NCBI GenBank assembly: GCA_947303255.1
Contig: CAMYXL010000015.1
Coordinates: 1 to 47,485 of the forward strand
Direction: 5' to 3'
Source of the DNA: an uncultured Clostridia bacterium
GTDB taxonomy: Bacteria > Bacillota > Clostridia > Saccharofermentanales > Saccharofermentanaceae
DNA length: 47,485 nt
The position numbers and the translations under genes were made by a program. The notes below the pieces were generated by a model, which saw only the letters and a program-made list of their open reading frames with translations, made no database searches and was not told the origin of the DNA. Below, one piece after another: positions 1-8,903 of this stretch. Within the stretch, counting starts at the first letter, position 1; each line of letters opens with the position of its first letter.

Positions 1-1027
1 CTTCTCCGACAGTTACGCTTGCTTCACCGCCTCTGTCGTCATAATCAACACAGTAGGTATGTTCCGGACGCTCAGGCTCCGGTTCTGTGTATTCCCAGAA
101 GATATCTGTATTAGGATCCTGTTCATCGACAGGTCTCGACATAAATTCAACTCTCTCGTGATCCTGCTCAAGTATAAAATCAACAAGCTCGCCTTCTCCG
201 TTCCATATCTTGAGCGGGAAGCCTTCTACGGAACAGGTTGCCTTATCTCCAAATACAAGGCCGGCATTACATGCAGCAGTAAGCTGACCGTTAGCACCTA
301 TGGAAAGATCTTCAAAGATCATGAGCTCGCTTCTCTCATCGATCGGAGATGAATCGGCAATGTGGATCCTACCATTGATAAGTACATGTCCTGCAGTTAC
401 ATGTCCATCATGCAATCCTTCGTCATCTTCATATCCGATGTTGAAGAGAACACCTTCATCGATTATAAGATCATCGGTTGAGAACCAATCCTCGATATTC
501 ATATCACCGTAGACATGAACATCATATCTCTCTGCATAATGACCGTTTTCTTCGTCATCTTCATATGTGCCGGATGTGTAGAATTCCAAGATGGCACCGA
601 TATCATCGGCATCACCTTCATATGCAGGGAATCTTTCGTCTGTTGATGCAACCATCAATCCTGTTACATCCACACTACTTGTACCTGACAAGCGGTATTC
701 AATATCCATTCCCGGAGGAGAAACAAAAGTACTGTTATTTCCGAGGATCATCAGACCTTCATCTTCGTATGTGATCTCATAACCCTCGTAATTACTGATG
801 TACCTGCCTACAGTAAAATATTCTCCTTCTGCGGTCGCTCCCGGCTTGGCATCGGATATGGTGAGAGACTCCGGAATGATTCCGTCTCCATTTGATATCG
901 CCCATATAGTCTCGACGATACTTTCATCATCACCTCTGACGAGATCGGCATATCCCAAAAGCGGCGTCATTGCCATTGAAGTAGCAATGAATGCGCTCAT
1001 TATCCGCCTTTTTGTTTTGCTGAACAT
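1..1027 (-). CDS. Secreted protein of unknown function, C-terminus beyond window
   Basis: I read this frame directly from the minus strand; it is open from an ATG at 1027 to the window edge, giving at least 342 residues. The start has an AGGAGG site eight bases upstream and a promoter behind it. The N-terminus (MFSKTKRRIMSAFIATSMAM, then TPLLGYA) is a typical signal peptide: basic residues, a hydrophobic core and a small-residue cleavage site. The mature part is acidic, rich in Asp, Glu, Gly and Tyr, and looks like beta structure, with repeated short strands such as HVYGDMNIED and GHVLINGRIHI that recall beta-helix or autotransporter-like surface proteins. No catalytic motif is visible. A Pro/Glu-rich stretch (TEPEPERPEH) near residue 320 looks like a linker to a further domain outside the window. 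The secretion call is firm; the function is unknown. Confidence 0.8.
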   Translation of the reverse strand, partial: MFSKTKRRIMSAFIATSMAMTPLLGYADLVRGDDESIVETIWAISNGDGIIPESLTISDAKPGATAEGEYFTVGRYISNYEGYEITYEDEGLMILGNNSTFVSPPGMDIEYRLSGTSSVDVTGLMVASTDERFPAYEGDADDIGAILEFYTSGTYEDDEENGHYAERYDVHVYGDMNIEDWFSTDDLIIDEGVLFNIGYEDDEGLHDGHVTAGHVLINGRIHIADSSPIDERSELMIFEDLSIGANGQLTAACNAGLVFGDKATCSVEGFPLKIWNGEGELVDFILEQDHERVEFMSRPVDEQDPNTDIFWEYTEPEPERPEHTYCVDYDDRGGEASVTVGE

Positions 1028-1082
1028 AGATTCGCCTCCTTCACAAACTTGCTAGTAACCCAAAATATCAAATAATAAATAC

Positions 1083-1111
1083 ATTTTACTTGCTCGAAAA
1101 AGTCATTTCAA
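1083..1111 (-). promoter_or_regulatory. SigA-type promoter of the secreted protein at the left edge
   Basis: On the minus strand a TTGAAA -35 (1106-1111) and a TAAAAT -10 (1083-1088) are separated by exactly 17 bases. They lie about 55 bases upstream of the ATG at 1027 in AT-rich DNA with no gene of its own. Confidence 0.6.
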
Positions 1112-1160
1112 TTAAATAAGAGATTTGTTTTAAAAAAATTTAATATTTAACATAAAGTAA

Positions 1161-1192
1161 ACAAGACCGTTTCGACACTGAAACGGTCTTGT
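1161..1192 (-). terminator. Intrinsic terminator hairpin after the small-gene pair
   Basis: A perfect 13-base-pair stem (1161-1173 with 1180-1192) encloses a six-base loop. On the minus strand it is followed by TTACTTTATG and on the plus strand by TCATTTTTA, so neither U-tract is ideal. It lies 30 bases past the stop of the 49-residue ORF and before the promoter of the next gene, which fits termination of minus-strand transcripts. Confidence 0.65.
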
Positions 1193-1222
1193 CATTTTTA
1201 TGAGGTGGTGGTTATGAAAAAA

Positions 1223-1372
1223 TCAGAAAATTGTCTTTAAGATGATTGCTGCACCCGCGGAAGCGTATGTTTTCGCGCACTTTGCATGCTCTGTAACCAA
1301 TACTTTGAAGGTATCTACCTTTGTTGCTGCTTCCGAGATTCCGATGATCGCTGTAGTGATAAGTTTTGTCAT
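1223..1372 (-). CDS. Small 49-residue protein of unknown function
   Basis: The ATG at 1372 has a GGAG ribosome site nine bases upstream and opens a 49-codon frame ending in TGA, 15 bases after the 60-residue gene. The peptide begins MTKLITTAIIGISEAATKV and ends AKTYASAGAAIILKTIF. It is Ala/Ile/Thr-rich and amphipathic, with a single Cys at residue 32. It could be a small membrane-associated protein or a secreted peptide, but there is no leader-peptide double-Gly site and no processing or export gene nearby. A terminator follows it directly, so it is probably the last gene of a small transcript. I do not recognise a family; the ribosome site, spacing and terminator are the reasons to call it a gene. 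Confidence 0.5.
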   Translation of the reverse strand: MTKLITTAIIGISEAATKVDTFKVLVTEHAKCAKTYASAGAAIILKTIF

Positions 1373-1387
1373 TTCATATATCTCCTT

Positions 1388-1570
1388 TTATGCTTCTTCC
1401 TTCATGTAATGATCACGGATGAGAAGACCTGCGTTGATCAAAAGAAGGAGTGATGATGCAAGGATGATCCTGTAGTTTGACATTGCAGCGGATGTGCCGA
1501 GAGCCAAAAGGCAAAGAGCGATGAGTGCTGCTGAGATTGTTTTTGCGATCTTTCTTGTTGTTTCCTTCAT
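1388..1570 (-). CDS. Small 60-residue two-helix membrane protein
   Basis: The protein starts with a basic, Thr-rich head (MKETTRKIAK) followed by two hydrophobic segments, about residues 11-31 and 35-51, and a charged tail (RDHYMKEEA). This predicts a hairpin-like integral membrane protein with both ends inside. A strong GGAGG site lies nine bases before the ATG. Upstream, an imperfect inverted repeat includes part of that site, so translation may be controlled. The 49-residue ORF follows after 15 bases, making a two-gene cassette downstream of alr. I recognise no family. A toxin-antitoxin or small stress-protein role is possible but nothing seen proves it. Confidence 0.6.
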   Translation of the reverse strand: MKETTRKIAKTISAALIALCLLALGTSAAMSNYRIILASSLLLLINAGLLIRDHYMKEEA

Positions 1571-1580
1571 TTTGATTTCC

Positions 1581-1620
1581 CTCCGTGGTTTATCTTTATG
1601 GTCTTATGATAAACACGGAG
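1581..1620 (-). promoter_or_regulatory. Hairpin in the leader of the 60-residue gene, overlapping its RBS
   Basis: On the plus strand 1581-1594 pairs with 1608-1620, 13 base pairs with one bulged base around a 13-base loop. In minus-strand RNA the 3' arm contains CACGGAG, the first part of the GGAGG ribosome site of the gene starting at 1570. No U-run follows, so this is not a simple terminator. A structure that covers the ribosome site is the simplest reading. Confidence 0.45.
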
Positions 1621-1687
1621 AATTAATACTTCGCAAAATGAAAGTAAAGATAATTTCCCAAAAGTATAAAGAGTTTATAAAGAAGGA

Positions 1688-2854
1688 TCAGGCGAAATGT
1701 TTGCCGTCCTCAAAGTATATTCTCTGAACACGTTTTCCTACGACGCAAGTGATCTCGTAGTTGATGGTGCCAAGATATGTAGCAAGCTCATCCGCACTCT
1801 TATCTTTTCCGAAAATAAGCACGTTGCACTCGGAAGGTATCTTCTCATCAGCAGGGATGGAAGAACCGTCCAGCATGCACATATCCATACAGACATTACC
1901 GATTATAGGAAGTCTGTAACCGTTGACTTCGAGCTCAAAACTGCCGTTACCTACGCGGCGTGAAAGTCCGTCGGCATAACCGATGGAAACCGTAAGGACT
2001 CTCGTAGGCTCTGTAGCCTTAAAGTGACGGCCGTAAGAAACGCTCGCTCCCTGAGGTACCACCTTCTCGTGGATGATCTTGGCGTACCATGACATTACAG
2101 GGATGAGATTTATAGGAGTAGCAGGAGCAGGACATCCCGGAGGCATGAGACCGTAGAGGATGATTCCCGCACGGACCATATCAAGATGCATCTCAGGAAA
2201 ACGCATGATTCCCGCACTGTTACTTATATGACGCTTTGTAAATGTAACGCCCAACTCCTTGAGTTGCTCGATCTTCTCATTGAAGCGCTTGAACTGGGCA
2301 TATGTATACTCATCATCGTTCTCGTCTGCTACCGCAAAGTGGGAAAAGACTCCGTATGTCACGATGTTAGGAAGCTTGGAGATAGCGACGATGTCCTCTA
2401 CTGAACTTGCATCAGGCTCTGTGGAAAAACCGATTCTTCCCATACCTGTATCGAGCTTGATATGAACGTTGACGTTCTTTCCCTGCTTAACGGCCTCGTC
2501 GGAAAGGACCTTGGCTGATTCGAGAGAATAGATAGCCTGATCGATGTCGTACTTTACGACGTCTGCAAAACGCCTGGTGCTGGTAAAGCCCAGGATAAGG
2601 ATCTTGGAATCGATGCCTGCATCGCGAAGTTCGATAGCTTCGTCGATGGTTGCGACACAAAGGTGATCCGCTCCGTTTTGAAGAAGTGTCTTGGCGCAGA
2701 CTACGGCACCGTGTCCGTATGCATCTGCCTTAACTACTGCCATGACGTCGGCCGATGGGCTCGTCACGCGTCTTATCTCTCTAATATTATTCTTTAATGC
2801 ATCAAGGTTGATCTCGACGCAGCATCTGCTGAACATATCAGCTGTAATCGCCAT
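1688..2854 (-). CDS. alr: Alanine racemase
   Basis: This cytoplasmic PLP enzyme interconverts L- and D-alanine and supplies D-Ala for peptidoglycan. Its 388 residues are the usual length. The N-terminal TIM barrel carries the PLP-binding motif VVKADAYGHGA, with the Schiff-base lysine at about residue 42. The C-terminal beta domain carries the catalytic tyrosine motif SVSYGRHF, and IGYADGLSRR and NVCMDMCMLD are also typical. The ATG at 2854 lies four bases after the stop of nnrD, so the two are probably cotranscribed and translationally coupled. The alr-nnrD pairing is common in Bacillota. Nothing looks degenerate. Confidence 0.97.
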   Translation of the reverse strand: MAITADMFSRCCVEINLDALKNNIREIRRVTSPSADVMAVVKADAYGHGAVVCAKTLLQNGADHLCVATIDEAIELRDAGIDSKILILGFTSTRRFADVVKYDIDQAIYSLESAKVLSDEAVKQGKNVNVHIKLDTGMGRIGFSTEPDASSVEDIVAISKLPNIVTYGVFSHFAVADENDDEYTYAQFKRFNEKIEQLKELGVTFTKRHISNSAGIMRFPEMHLDMVRAGIILYGLMPPGCPAPATPINLIPVMSWYAKIIHEKVVPQGASVSYGRHFKATEPTRVLTVSIGYADGLSRRVGNGSFELEVNGYRLPIIGNVCMDMCMLDGSSIPADEKIPSECNVLIFGKDKSADELATYLGTINYEITCVVGKRVQRIYFEDGKHFA

Positions 2855-2858
2855 TTTC

Positions 2859-3740
2859 TCACCATCCGAGTTCTTTGTAGACTAACGGTAGATTACGGAT
2901 AATATCCGTCGGAAGCATGTAGAGCTTGGTAAGTTCCTCTGCGGCGATCTTACCTGCCCTGGTGTGTATCATTACACCTGCCTGTGCCGCATCAACAGGG
3001 TCAAGACCCGATGCGAGTAAGCCTCCGATGATTCCCGTAAGGACATCTCCGGAACCGCCCTTGGCCATACCGGAATTGCCACCGTACATATAATAACACT
3101 TTCCGTCCGGAGCGGTTATCAAAGTATCAAAGTTCTTGAGGACAAGGATCGCTCCGTACTCTGTAGCGAAAGGTCTTGTCATTATGGATATCTCCGAAGC
3201 GTTGAATGCGTCGTAATTAAGACCTGCCGCATCCTTTTTAAGACGCTTGAACTCGCCGACGTGCGGAGTCATGATTACAGGTGCCAAACGCTTGGTGTCC
3301 CTGTTTTTGAGGCACTCACATCCGATCGAGGACAGAACTGTCAGAGCGGAAGCGTCGATGACGAGCTTGGGAGCGTTTTCGATAAGGAATATAAGGATCT
3401 CCTTGTTCCTTGCATCATTGACGTCAAGACCAGGGCCGATGACTGCGGCCGTGCAGCCTTTGAGCATGGACGATAGGTTATGAAGAAGATTACCCGACTG
3501 ATCGTATGACCCGAGGAGCGCGCACGGACAATTGGTCCTGATGGCATCCAGGCACTTTTCCGAGGACAGGATCTTGACGATGCCGACGCCCGTACGAAGA
3601 GCAGCCGACACGGTAAGGACTGCCGCGCCCGACATGTAGTCGGAACCTGCTACGACAAGGAGACTTCCGAATGAGGTCTTGTGGCCCTTGTCACTTCTTT
3701 GTGGAAAGAGTTTCTTGATCGAGTCGAGTGAATCATTCAT
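2859..3740 (-). CDS. nnrD: ADP-dependent (S)-NAD(P)H-hydrate dehydratase
   Basis: This repairs hydrated NADH or NADPH back to the normal cofactor using ADP. The 293-residue protein is the stand-alone C-terminal half of the YjeF family and lacks the NnrE epimerase domain found in fused versions; no epimerase gene is seen in this window. Diagnostic motifs are [18 protein letters not shown] near residue 25, [24 protein letters not shown] and the ribokinase-like signature [20 protein letters not shown], whose GSGD aspartate is catalytic. Its ATG overlaps the end of metA by four bases, so it belongs to the metA-nnrD-alr run. Confidence 0.95.
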   Translation of the reverse strand: MNDSLDSIKKLFPQRSDKGHKTSFGSLLVVAGSDYMSGAAVLTVSAALRTGVGIVKILSSEKCLDAIRTNCPCALLGSYDQSGNLLHNLSSMLKGCTAAVIGPGLDVNDARNKEILIFLIENAPKLVIDASALTVLSSIGCECLKNRDTKRLAPVIMTPHVGEFKRLKKDAAGLNYDAFNASEISIMTRPFATEYGAILVLKNFDTLITAPDGKCYYMYGGNSGMAKGGSGDVLTGIIGGLLASGLDPVDAAQAGVMIHTRAGKIAAEELTKLYMLPTDIIRNLPLVYKELGW

Positions 3741-4714
3741 TGTTCTATACCGCTATGCAAAAGCTCGCCGTCCGGACCCTTCTGATGGTGAAGCTCGTGG
3801 AGGAGCGACAGATCAAAAGGTGTCTCCTGATATACATAATAGTTAAGCCAGTTGGTATAAAGAAGCGTCGCAGAAGATCTCCATCTCATGACCGGCTCCT
3901 TGGTCGGATCATCGTCCTTGAAGTAATTCTTCGGGATCTTGATCGGAAGACCCTTATCAAGGTCTCTGAAGTATTCCTTCTTAAGCGTATCAGCATCGTA
4001 CTCCGAGTGGCCGGTAATGAAGATCTGGCGTCCGTGAAGATCTGATATTGCGTAGATACCGCACTCCTCGGACTCGGAAAGGATCCTTAGTTCCTTACAC
4101 TTCTCTACATCCTCGCGTCTGATCTCAGTGTGTCTTGAATGAGGTACATAGAATACGTCGTCAAAACCTCTGAAGAGCTTAACAGGTCTGTTCCATGTGA
4201 GGTTATGCTCGAAGATACCGAAGACCTTCTCGTCCTTGTCGTACTTCGGGATACCGTAGTGGTAGTAAAGACCGGCCTGGGCGCCCCAGCAGATATGAAG
4301 TGTCGAGTAGACGTGGGTCTTGCTCCACTCCATGATCTCGGTAAGTTCCTTCCAGTATTTAACTTCCTCGAAAGGCATCTGCTCCACAGGCGCACCCGTG
4401 ATGATCATGCCGTCGTAGTATAGGTCCTTAACCTCATCGAAAGTCATGTAAAACTTTGTAAGGTGCTCCTCGGCCACGTGCTTCGGCGTATAAGAAGCAG
4501 TGCACATCAGGTCTACGTCAACCTGTATCGGGGAATTGGAGAGAGCACGCAGAAGCTGCGTCTCCGTAGTTGCTTTATCAGGCATAAGGTTAAGGATGAT
4601 GATCCTTATGGCTCTTATGTCCTGGGAAAGGGCGCGGTCTTCCTCCATAACGAAGATGCGCTCTTTTTCGAGTATCTGCTTTGCAGGCAGATTGTTGGCT
4701 ATTCTAATCGGCAC
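3737..4714 (-). CDS. metA: Homoserine O-acetyltransferase (MetA family)
   Basis: MetA acylates homoserine in the first committed step of methionine synthesis. The 325-residue protein starts with GTG at 4714 behind an AAAGGAGG site. Family residues are in place: Lys47 in LNLMPDK, the catalytic Cys142 in [12 protein letters not shown], and His236 and Glu238 in TGHSEYD. Residue 111, in [12 protein letters not shown], is Glu. In this family Glu at 111 goes with acetyl-CoA and Gly with succinyl-CoA, so acetyl transfer is predicted although the gene is often labelled a succinyltransferase. It overlaps nnrD by four bases. The leader is only 27 bases, too short for a SAM riboswitch or T-box. Confidence 0.95.
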   Translation of the reverse strand: MPIRIANNLPAKQILEKERIFVMEEDRALSQDIRAIRIIILNLMPDKATTETQLLRALSNSPIQVDVDLMCTASYTPKHVAEEHLTKFYMTFDEVKDLYYDGMIITGAPVEQMPFEEVKYWKELTEIMEWSKTHVYSTLHICWGAQAGLYYHYGIPKYDKDEKVFGIFEHNLTWNRPVKLFRGFDDVFYVPHSRHTEIRREDVEKCKELRILSESEECGIYAISDLHGRQIFITGHSEYDADTLKKEYFRDLDKGLPIKIPKNYFKDDDPTKEPVMRWRSSATLLYTNWLNYYVYQETPFDLSLLHELHHQKGPDGELLHSGIEQ

Positions 4715-4741
4715 TTTAATGCCTCCTTTTTTCGAAAAATA

Positions 4742-5755
4742 TCAGTGTTTACCAATGAATTCGAGAAGGATGGAATCCTGAGGTACTCTTGAAGGATCGC
4801 ACTTAGGGATCTTCTCGAGGTGCTCGACCAACTTACTTGCGCGGTTCAAAGCCTTTGAAAGATCTGCAAAAGACTTGTTCGTGTTACTCTTCTGCATGAA
4901 AACACTAGGCTTGATGGTCTTGTTCTTGACCTGTTCCAATGCTTCCTTGAGGTCGTGAAGTGCCAAAGGCGCTATGACAAGACTCTCATAGGCAAGGAAC
5001 GAATTTATATGATAAGTGGCGCTGGTAAGATAGTCGGAATAATATGCTTCCTCCGACTTCTCGATCATCGGCCAATAGTCGATGGTTGAAAGTGCATGTG
5101 CATCGCGGTGCCTGTAGTCACGGACGATCCTTCGAAGAAGTCTGATCTCGTTGCTGTCCATGAGCTTTGTATCGCAATATACGTTACCGTAAGGCATGAT
5201 GAAGATCTTGATGCAGGATTCATCAGGGATGTTGCCCGATACTCTGGTATTAAGACCGTGAAGACCCTCAACTACCAAGACGCCGTTCTCAGGAAGCGTG
5301 ATAGCCTCTTCAGGGTCTCTTGCCTCAGACTGACGTGTCTCGAAGTTGAAATACGGCGGAATAACCGTCTTTCCTTCCATGATGTCCTTGATGTCGGCAT
5401 TGGCACGCTCGAGGTCCAAAGCTTCGATAGTCTCAAAGTCAGGTCTTCCGTCTCTGTCGAACGTCAGGTCTGTAAGCTTATAGTAATCGTCCAATGAGAG
5501 GAAACCTGCCGGTCTTCCGCTCTTGGTCAAACCTTCTGCCAGATGTCTTGTGAAAGTGGTCTTACCCGAAGACGTAGGTCCGGAGATAAAAATAGCCTTG
5601 ATCTCAGGATTATTACAGGCCTCGTCGATAGCGAGCTTGGTACGCTCAACAAACAATTCCTCTGATTTCTTGATGAAGTCGTTAAGTTTCTTAAGTCCTA
5701 AGCTCTCCTCGAGATCTTCTACCGTAATATCTGTTCTGTCCTGTAACTGTGCCAT
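4742..5755 (-). CDS. Uridine kinase-like nucleoside kinase
   Basis: This is a P-loop kinase of the uridine kinase/phosphoribulokinase superfamily. The Walker A motif GPTSSGKTT is near residue 60, followed by FLSLDDYYK, the acidic substrate loop FDRDGRPDFETIEALD, PPYFNFETRQ, and the lid-region Arg run LLRRIVRDYRHRD. About 45 residues precede the P-loop and 100 follow the lid, so the protein (337 residues) is longer than classical Udk (about 210). Related proteins in Clostridia often carry an N-terminal TGS or threonyl-tRNA-synthetase-like region; here only a short remnant could be present. It follows the membrane protein gene by five bases, with a CGGAG ribosome site. The exact substrate cannot be told from sequence. 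Confidence 0.85.
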   Translation of the reverse strand: MAQLQDRTDITVEDLEESLGLKKLNDFIKKSEELFVERTKLAIDEACNNPEIKAIFISGPTSSGKTTFTRHLAEGLTKSGRPAGFLSLDDYYKLTDLTFDRDGRPDFETIEALDLERANADIKDIMEGKTVIPPYFNFETRQSEARDPEEAITLPENGVLVVEGLHGLNTRVSGNIPDESCIKIFIMPYGNVYCDTKLMDSNEIRLLRRIVRDYRHRDAHALSTIDYWPMIEKSEEAYYSDYLTSATYHINSFLAYESLVIAPLALHDLKEALEQVKNKTIKPSVFMQKSNTNKSFADLSKALNRASKLVEHLEKIPKCDPSRVPQDSILLEFIGKH

Positions 5756-5760
5756 CTATA

Positions 5761-6381
5761 TCATCTCCGTTCCATTTTTCTCTTGGCGAAAAATCTTCGA
5801 ATGACGAGTCTGGCGATGAGGAAATCATATCCGTACTGCAACAGGCGGTAGATAAGATAGACAGCACCCGGAAGGAGTACGGCTACCAGCGCCCAGAAGG
5901 CAAATACCAGAACTACGTGTATACCGCCCGTTACGACACCCATGATGGTCGCAAACGTTCCTGCGGATTCAAAGAATTTTTCAGTGTATTTCTCAAGAGT
6001 CGAGTTAAGGTAATTGATCATGTAATCCTGAAGATCGCCGGACTTGACCGACAGTCTAGGAAGAATGAGCGATACCGTAAAGCCCACAATAAGCACATGC
6101 TTATAAAGCTTTTCCAATAAAACAAGTATTTTGCCCCACAAGGGCATTCGATAATACCTGAAACAAATGAACGGGCATGCCAAAAACAGCAATGCGAAGA
6201 TAACTATCTTAAGAGTGCTGATACCACTCAATACAGGGATCAGCTTATTTCTCCAGTAGCAAAGAAAGACGATGGCATCGATAAAAAGACCATACAGAAG
6301 GAACAGTGCGAGATGACGCCTGTTCTCAAAATCCGTATCGCTCCATAATTTTCCGAGAAATAAACCCTCGAGATAATCCAT
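5761..6381 (-). CDS. Multi-pass membrane protein of unknown function
   Basis: The 206-residue protein has four or five hydrophobic segments, near residues 24-42, 55-73, 83-106 and 140-175, joined by short basic loops, and ends in a basic tail (FFAKRKMERR). This predicts an inner membrane protein with a cytoplasmic C-terminus. The start is supported by GGAGGG eight bases upstream. No enzyme motif is visible. It is tightly followed by the uridine-kinase-like gene. The gap to the preceding gene is about 70 bases and AT-rich, so a separate promoter is possible. I do not recognise the family. Confidence 0.75.
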   Translation of the reverse strand: MDYLEGLFLGKLWSDTDFENRRHLALFLLYGLFIDAIVFLCYWRNKLIPVLSGISTLKIVIFALLFLACPFICFRYYRMPLWGKILVLLEKLYKHVLIVGFTVSLILPRLSVKSGDLQDYMINYLNSTLEKYTEKFFESAGTFATIMGVVTGGIHVVLVFAFWALVAVLLPGAVYLIYRLLQYGYDFLIARLVIRRFFAKRKMERR

Positions 6382-6454
6382 TTATGCCCTCCGCCAATTA
6401 ACTACAAACAAGAAAATTTTAACACAAAACAGCCTTTATTTAAAACCTGACCCG

Positions 6455-6874
6455 TTACCTCAAACGGAACGTGCACTCCGTCATCTTCTCGATAAGTTCC
6501 TTGAGCGCATTCCACTCATTCGGGAAGTGCTGGCAGGACGTGGATGACAATGTATCCTCATTATCGAAAAGGACTCTTATCTGCCAGATGGACGGATTCG
6601 CGGTCTTATGACCGATATCGTCGCCCAGGCCGCTGTTATATTTAATGAGCCAATCGAGCATATGTGTCTTAGGAAGTTCGCTCTTGAGGTATTCCATCTT
6701 CTCGCTCGTAATACCTCTCATAAAGTTATTGTTCCACATGTATCCGTCGTTCCATGTGATAAGGCGCTTGTCGTAGTCAAACCTGACCTTGAGCCCTTCA
6801 CCGGATGCGGAACTTAATACCACTTCAAAAAGCTTAATGTTTTCATAAGAAACTTCACTCAAATCTTTTACCAT
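6455..6874 (-). CDS. Hypothetical cytoplasmic protein
   Basis: I chose the ATG at 6874 because GTGAGG lies five to six bases before it; the upstream ATGs at 6898 and 6892 overlap the preceding gene and have no ribosome site. The 139-residue product (MVKDLSEVSYENIKLFEV...) has no signal peptide or membrane segment and is rich in Trp and acidic residues. It contains WNDGYMWNNNFMRG and HMLDWLIKYNSGLGDD and looks like a small alpha/beta domain. The start lies a few bases past the stop of the PQQ-propeller gene, so the two are probably coupled. No family is recognised and no function is proposed. Confidence 0.7.
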   Translation of the reverse strand: MVKDLSEVSYENIKLFEVVLSSASGEGLKVRFDYDKRLITWNDGYMWNNNFMRGITSEKMEYLKSELPKTHMLDWLIKYNSGLGDDIGHKTANPSIWQIRVLFDNEDTLSSTSCQHFPNEWNALKELIEKMTECTFRLR

Positions 6875-6881
6875 AACAACC

Positions 6882-8771
6882 TCACTGCTCATCAACATGG
6901 CTAATCTTTACGGCATAGATCGATCCGGTCTTGGAACCGATCACGAGAGTGTCTCCGTATACTGCCGCAGACGCCTCGAAAACGGCCTGGCCTGTCACAT
7001 CAGAGTCGACCAGGATGTGAGTTATCCTCTCACCTGTCTGTGCATCAACAAGATGTATCTGGCCATAGGAATCGCCGATTAAGATATAACCATTGCCCTC
7101 TTTATCATAGACATCTACAGGTGAACTGTAGGTGTACTTGTTCATCTCATAAGTCCATTTGGTGCTTCCCAACAGCTTGTCGTAAGCTACAAGTCTATTA
7201 CCGTCGATAAGACTTTGTGTTCTGCTGTACGAAAAGATCACTATGTCAGAAATGCCCTTCTTTCCGGATATCGGATTTCCAAGACATCCGCCTGTATTAT
7301 CAGTATCGTTGGTCTCTCCGTTATATGTGTAGCACGGCTGGGATGTCTGCCATACCAGCTCGCCTGTAAGTCCGTTGAACTTGTACGTATAAGCAGCGCC
7401 CGAGTACTCTCCTACTACTCCTCCCTGACCGTCAACTTCCGTGCTGACATAGAGGTAAGGGATTCCGTTCTCCTCCTCGATCATAGGTGAGATATCAGAA
7501 TCATCGCCCAACTTGAACTGCCATACCATTTGGAAGGTATTAAGATCGATGCAGATAAGATCCCAGTCATTGTCGCAGAAGTATCCGTAACCGTTATATA
7601 CGGCAATGGAACTTTCAACTCCGACTGTAGCTCCCTTGTGTGAATCGTTGAAGATGTACTTGTAGTTATAAGGCTCAACGTTGATGGAGATAGAAGAACT
7701 GCCCTTCTCGTAAACCGTGTTGAGCTTGAAAGTATAGATAAAACCGTTCTCACTAGGCCAGATAAGAGTGTCGCTTGCTCCGTCGATGATAGGAGATGAG
7801 TCGCTGGCACCCCAGTTAACTCTGTAAGAACTGGTATCGATGTTATTGCAGTAATAAAGTCTGGAACCGTCGATAAGGGAGAAGATCCTCATTCCGAACT
7901 CGGAATTGCCGCTGTTCTCGTCTGTCTGACCGACGTAAAGAAGCGGATAGCCTCTTGGATCTACGGCAGGTGTTCCCTTGATGGAACATCCGACATCGAT
8001 AGGATCTCTTGTCATGGCTCCGTCAGCGAGGTTGAAGAAATAGATCTTACCGTCCAAAGCAGCGATTATGACTTCGACCAGTTCCTGGTCCTTGAAGCTC
8101 TCGTAGATATTCATGCTTCTTCTTACAGACTCGTCCCACTTAACGATGAGAGGCTGACCTGTCCACTGAACGCCTGTCCATTCGAACTCCCAGTTGGAAG
8201 AAAGCTTGGTGCCGAGACCCGAATACTCCCAGATGACATCCAGATTGTTAGGCTCGGAAGGAACATATCCGAAAGATGCACAGTTTCTGAAATTGTTGCC
8301 TCTGTAGGTCGTTACGCCTGCGAGATCAGAATACAAAAGAGGATCCCCCATTGAAATGAGGTCTCCTCTCGAAAAATCAGTTACAACAGATCCGTTACTC
8401 AAGACAGACTGAGTAAGTCCGCGTGAAGACGGATCTACAGAAGAAATTACGTTCTCCGGAATAATGACAGCCGTACCTGAAGCTGATCCTGGATAGAGCA
8501 AAGGATTCTGGTTATCCTTAAGAGGCTGTACCGGTGTAGGCGTTGGAGAAGCCACAACAATGTAAGCCGAATTAACGGGATTGGACGCAGAAGTATTGTT
8601 CTTGCTCCACGGGAAACCCTTTTCCTTGTAAGCGAGGACGGCAAGAACTGCTGTAAGTATCACCATCAAAATGGTCACAATGACTACGAGCGGTGCGAAA
8701 CCCTGATTAGGATCTCTGGACGGCTCATGATAAGCATTGTCAGAATCGATGTACTGATCTTTATTGTTCAT
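6882..8771 (-). CDS. Membrane-anchored PQQ-like beta-propeller protein
   Basis: This 629-residue protein has a short hydrophilic N-terminus, one membrane anchor at about residues 26-50, a Thr/Pro linker (SPTPTPVQP), and then an outside domain of roughly 500 residues. The outside part has the blade motifs of PQQ/BamB-type propellers: LDGKIYFFNLADGA, SENGFIYTFKLN, YCDNDWDLICIDLNTFQMVWQ, FNGLTGELVWQ, YGQIHLVDAQTGERI and IGSKTGSIYAV. Such domains usually act as binding scaffolds; Clostridia have no outer membrane, so this is not a BAM factor. It is the first gene after a good promoter and probably leads the run to alr. The ligand is unknown. Confidence 0.88.
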   Translation of the reverse strand: MNNKDQYIDSDNAYHEPSRDPNQGFAPLVVIVTILMVILTAVLAVLAYKEKGFPWSKNNTSASNPVNSAYIVVASPTPTPVQPLKDNQNPLLYPGSASGTAVIIPENVISSVDPSSRGLTQSVLSNGSVVTDFSRGDLISMGDPLLYSDLAGVTTYRGNNFRNCASFGYVPSEPNNLDVIWEYSGLGTKLSSNWEFEWTGVQWTGQPLIVKWDESVRRSMNIYESFKDQELVEVIIAALDGKIYFFNLADGAMTRDPIDVGCSIKGTPAVDPRGYPLLYVGQTDENSGNSEFGMRIFSLIDGSRLYYCNNIDTSSYRVNWGASDSSPIIDGASDTLIWPSENGFIYTFKLNTVYEKGSSSISINVEPYNYKYIFNDSHKGATVGVESSIAVYNGYGYFCDNDWDLICIDLNTFQMVWQFKLGDDSDISPMIEEENGIPYLYVSTEVDGQGGVVGEYSGAAYTYKFNGLTGELVWQTSQPCYTYNGETNDTDNTGGCLGNPISGKKGISDIVIFSYSRTQSLIDGNRLVAYDKLLGSTKWTYEMNKYTYSSPVDVYDKEGNGYILIGDSYGQIHLVDAQTGERITHILVDSDVTGQAVFEASAAVYGDTLVIGSKTGSIYAVKISHVDEQ

Positions 8772-8813
8772 ACTCCAAAATCCATAACTGTTTTTTGCGA
8801 AAAAACTCCCTAC

Positions 8814-8842
8814 AATATAGCAAATTTTGGAATGATTCTCAA
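8814..8842 (-). promoter_or_regulatory. SigA-type promoter of the propeller-to-alr run
   Basis: On the minus strand TTGAGA (8837-8842) and TATATT (8814-8819) are 17 bases apart and lie about 45 bases before the ATG at 8771. The intergenic region to whiA is AT-rich and has no clear terminator, so whiA transcripts could read in. Confidence 0.65.
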
Positions 8843-8903
8843 TGCTATTAATATAAATAATAATAAAAGATACTTGAACAGAATCGTCGAAAACCCCGTA
8901 TTG

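Noticed and set aside
59..1055. Several plus-strand frames at the left edge
   Set aside because: They are shadows of the secreted-protein gene on the minus strand, which has a promoter, ribosome site and signal peptide.
4715..4741. SAM riboswitch or T-box before metA
   Set aside because: The spacer is only 27 bases and the gene is inside an operon.
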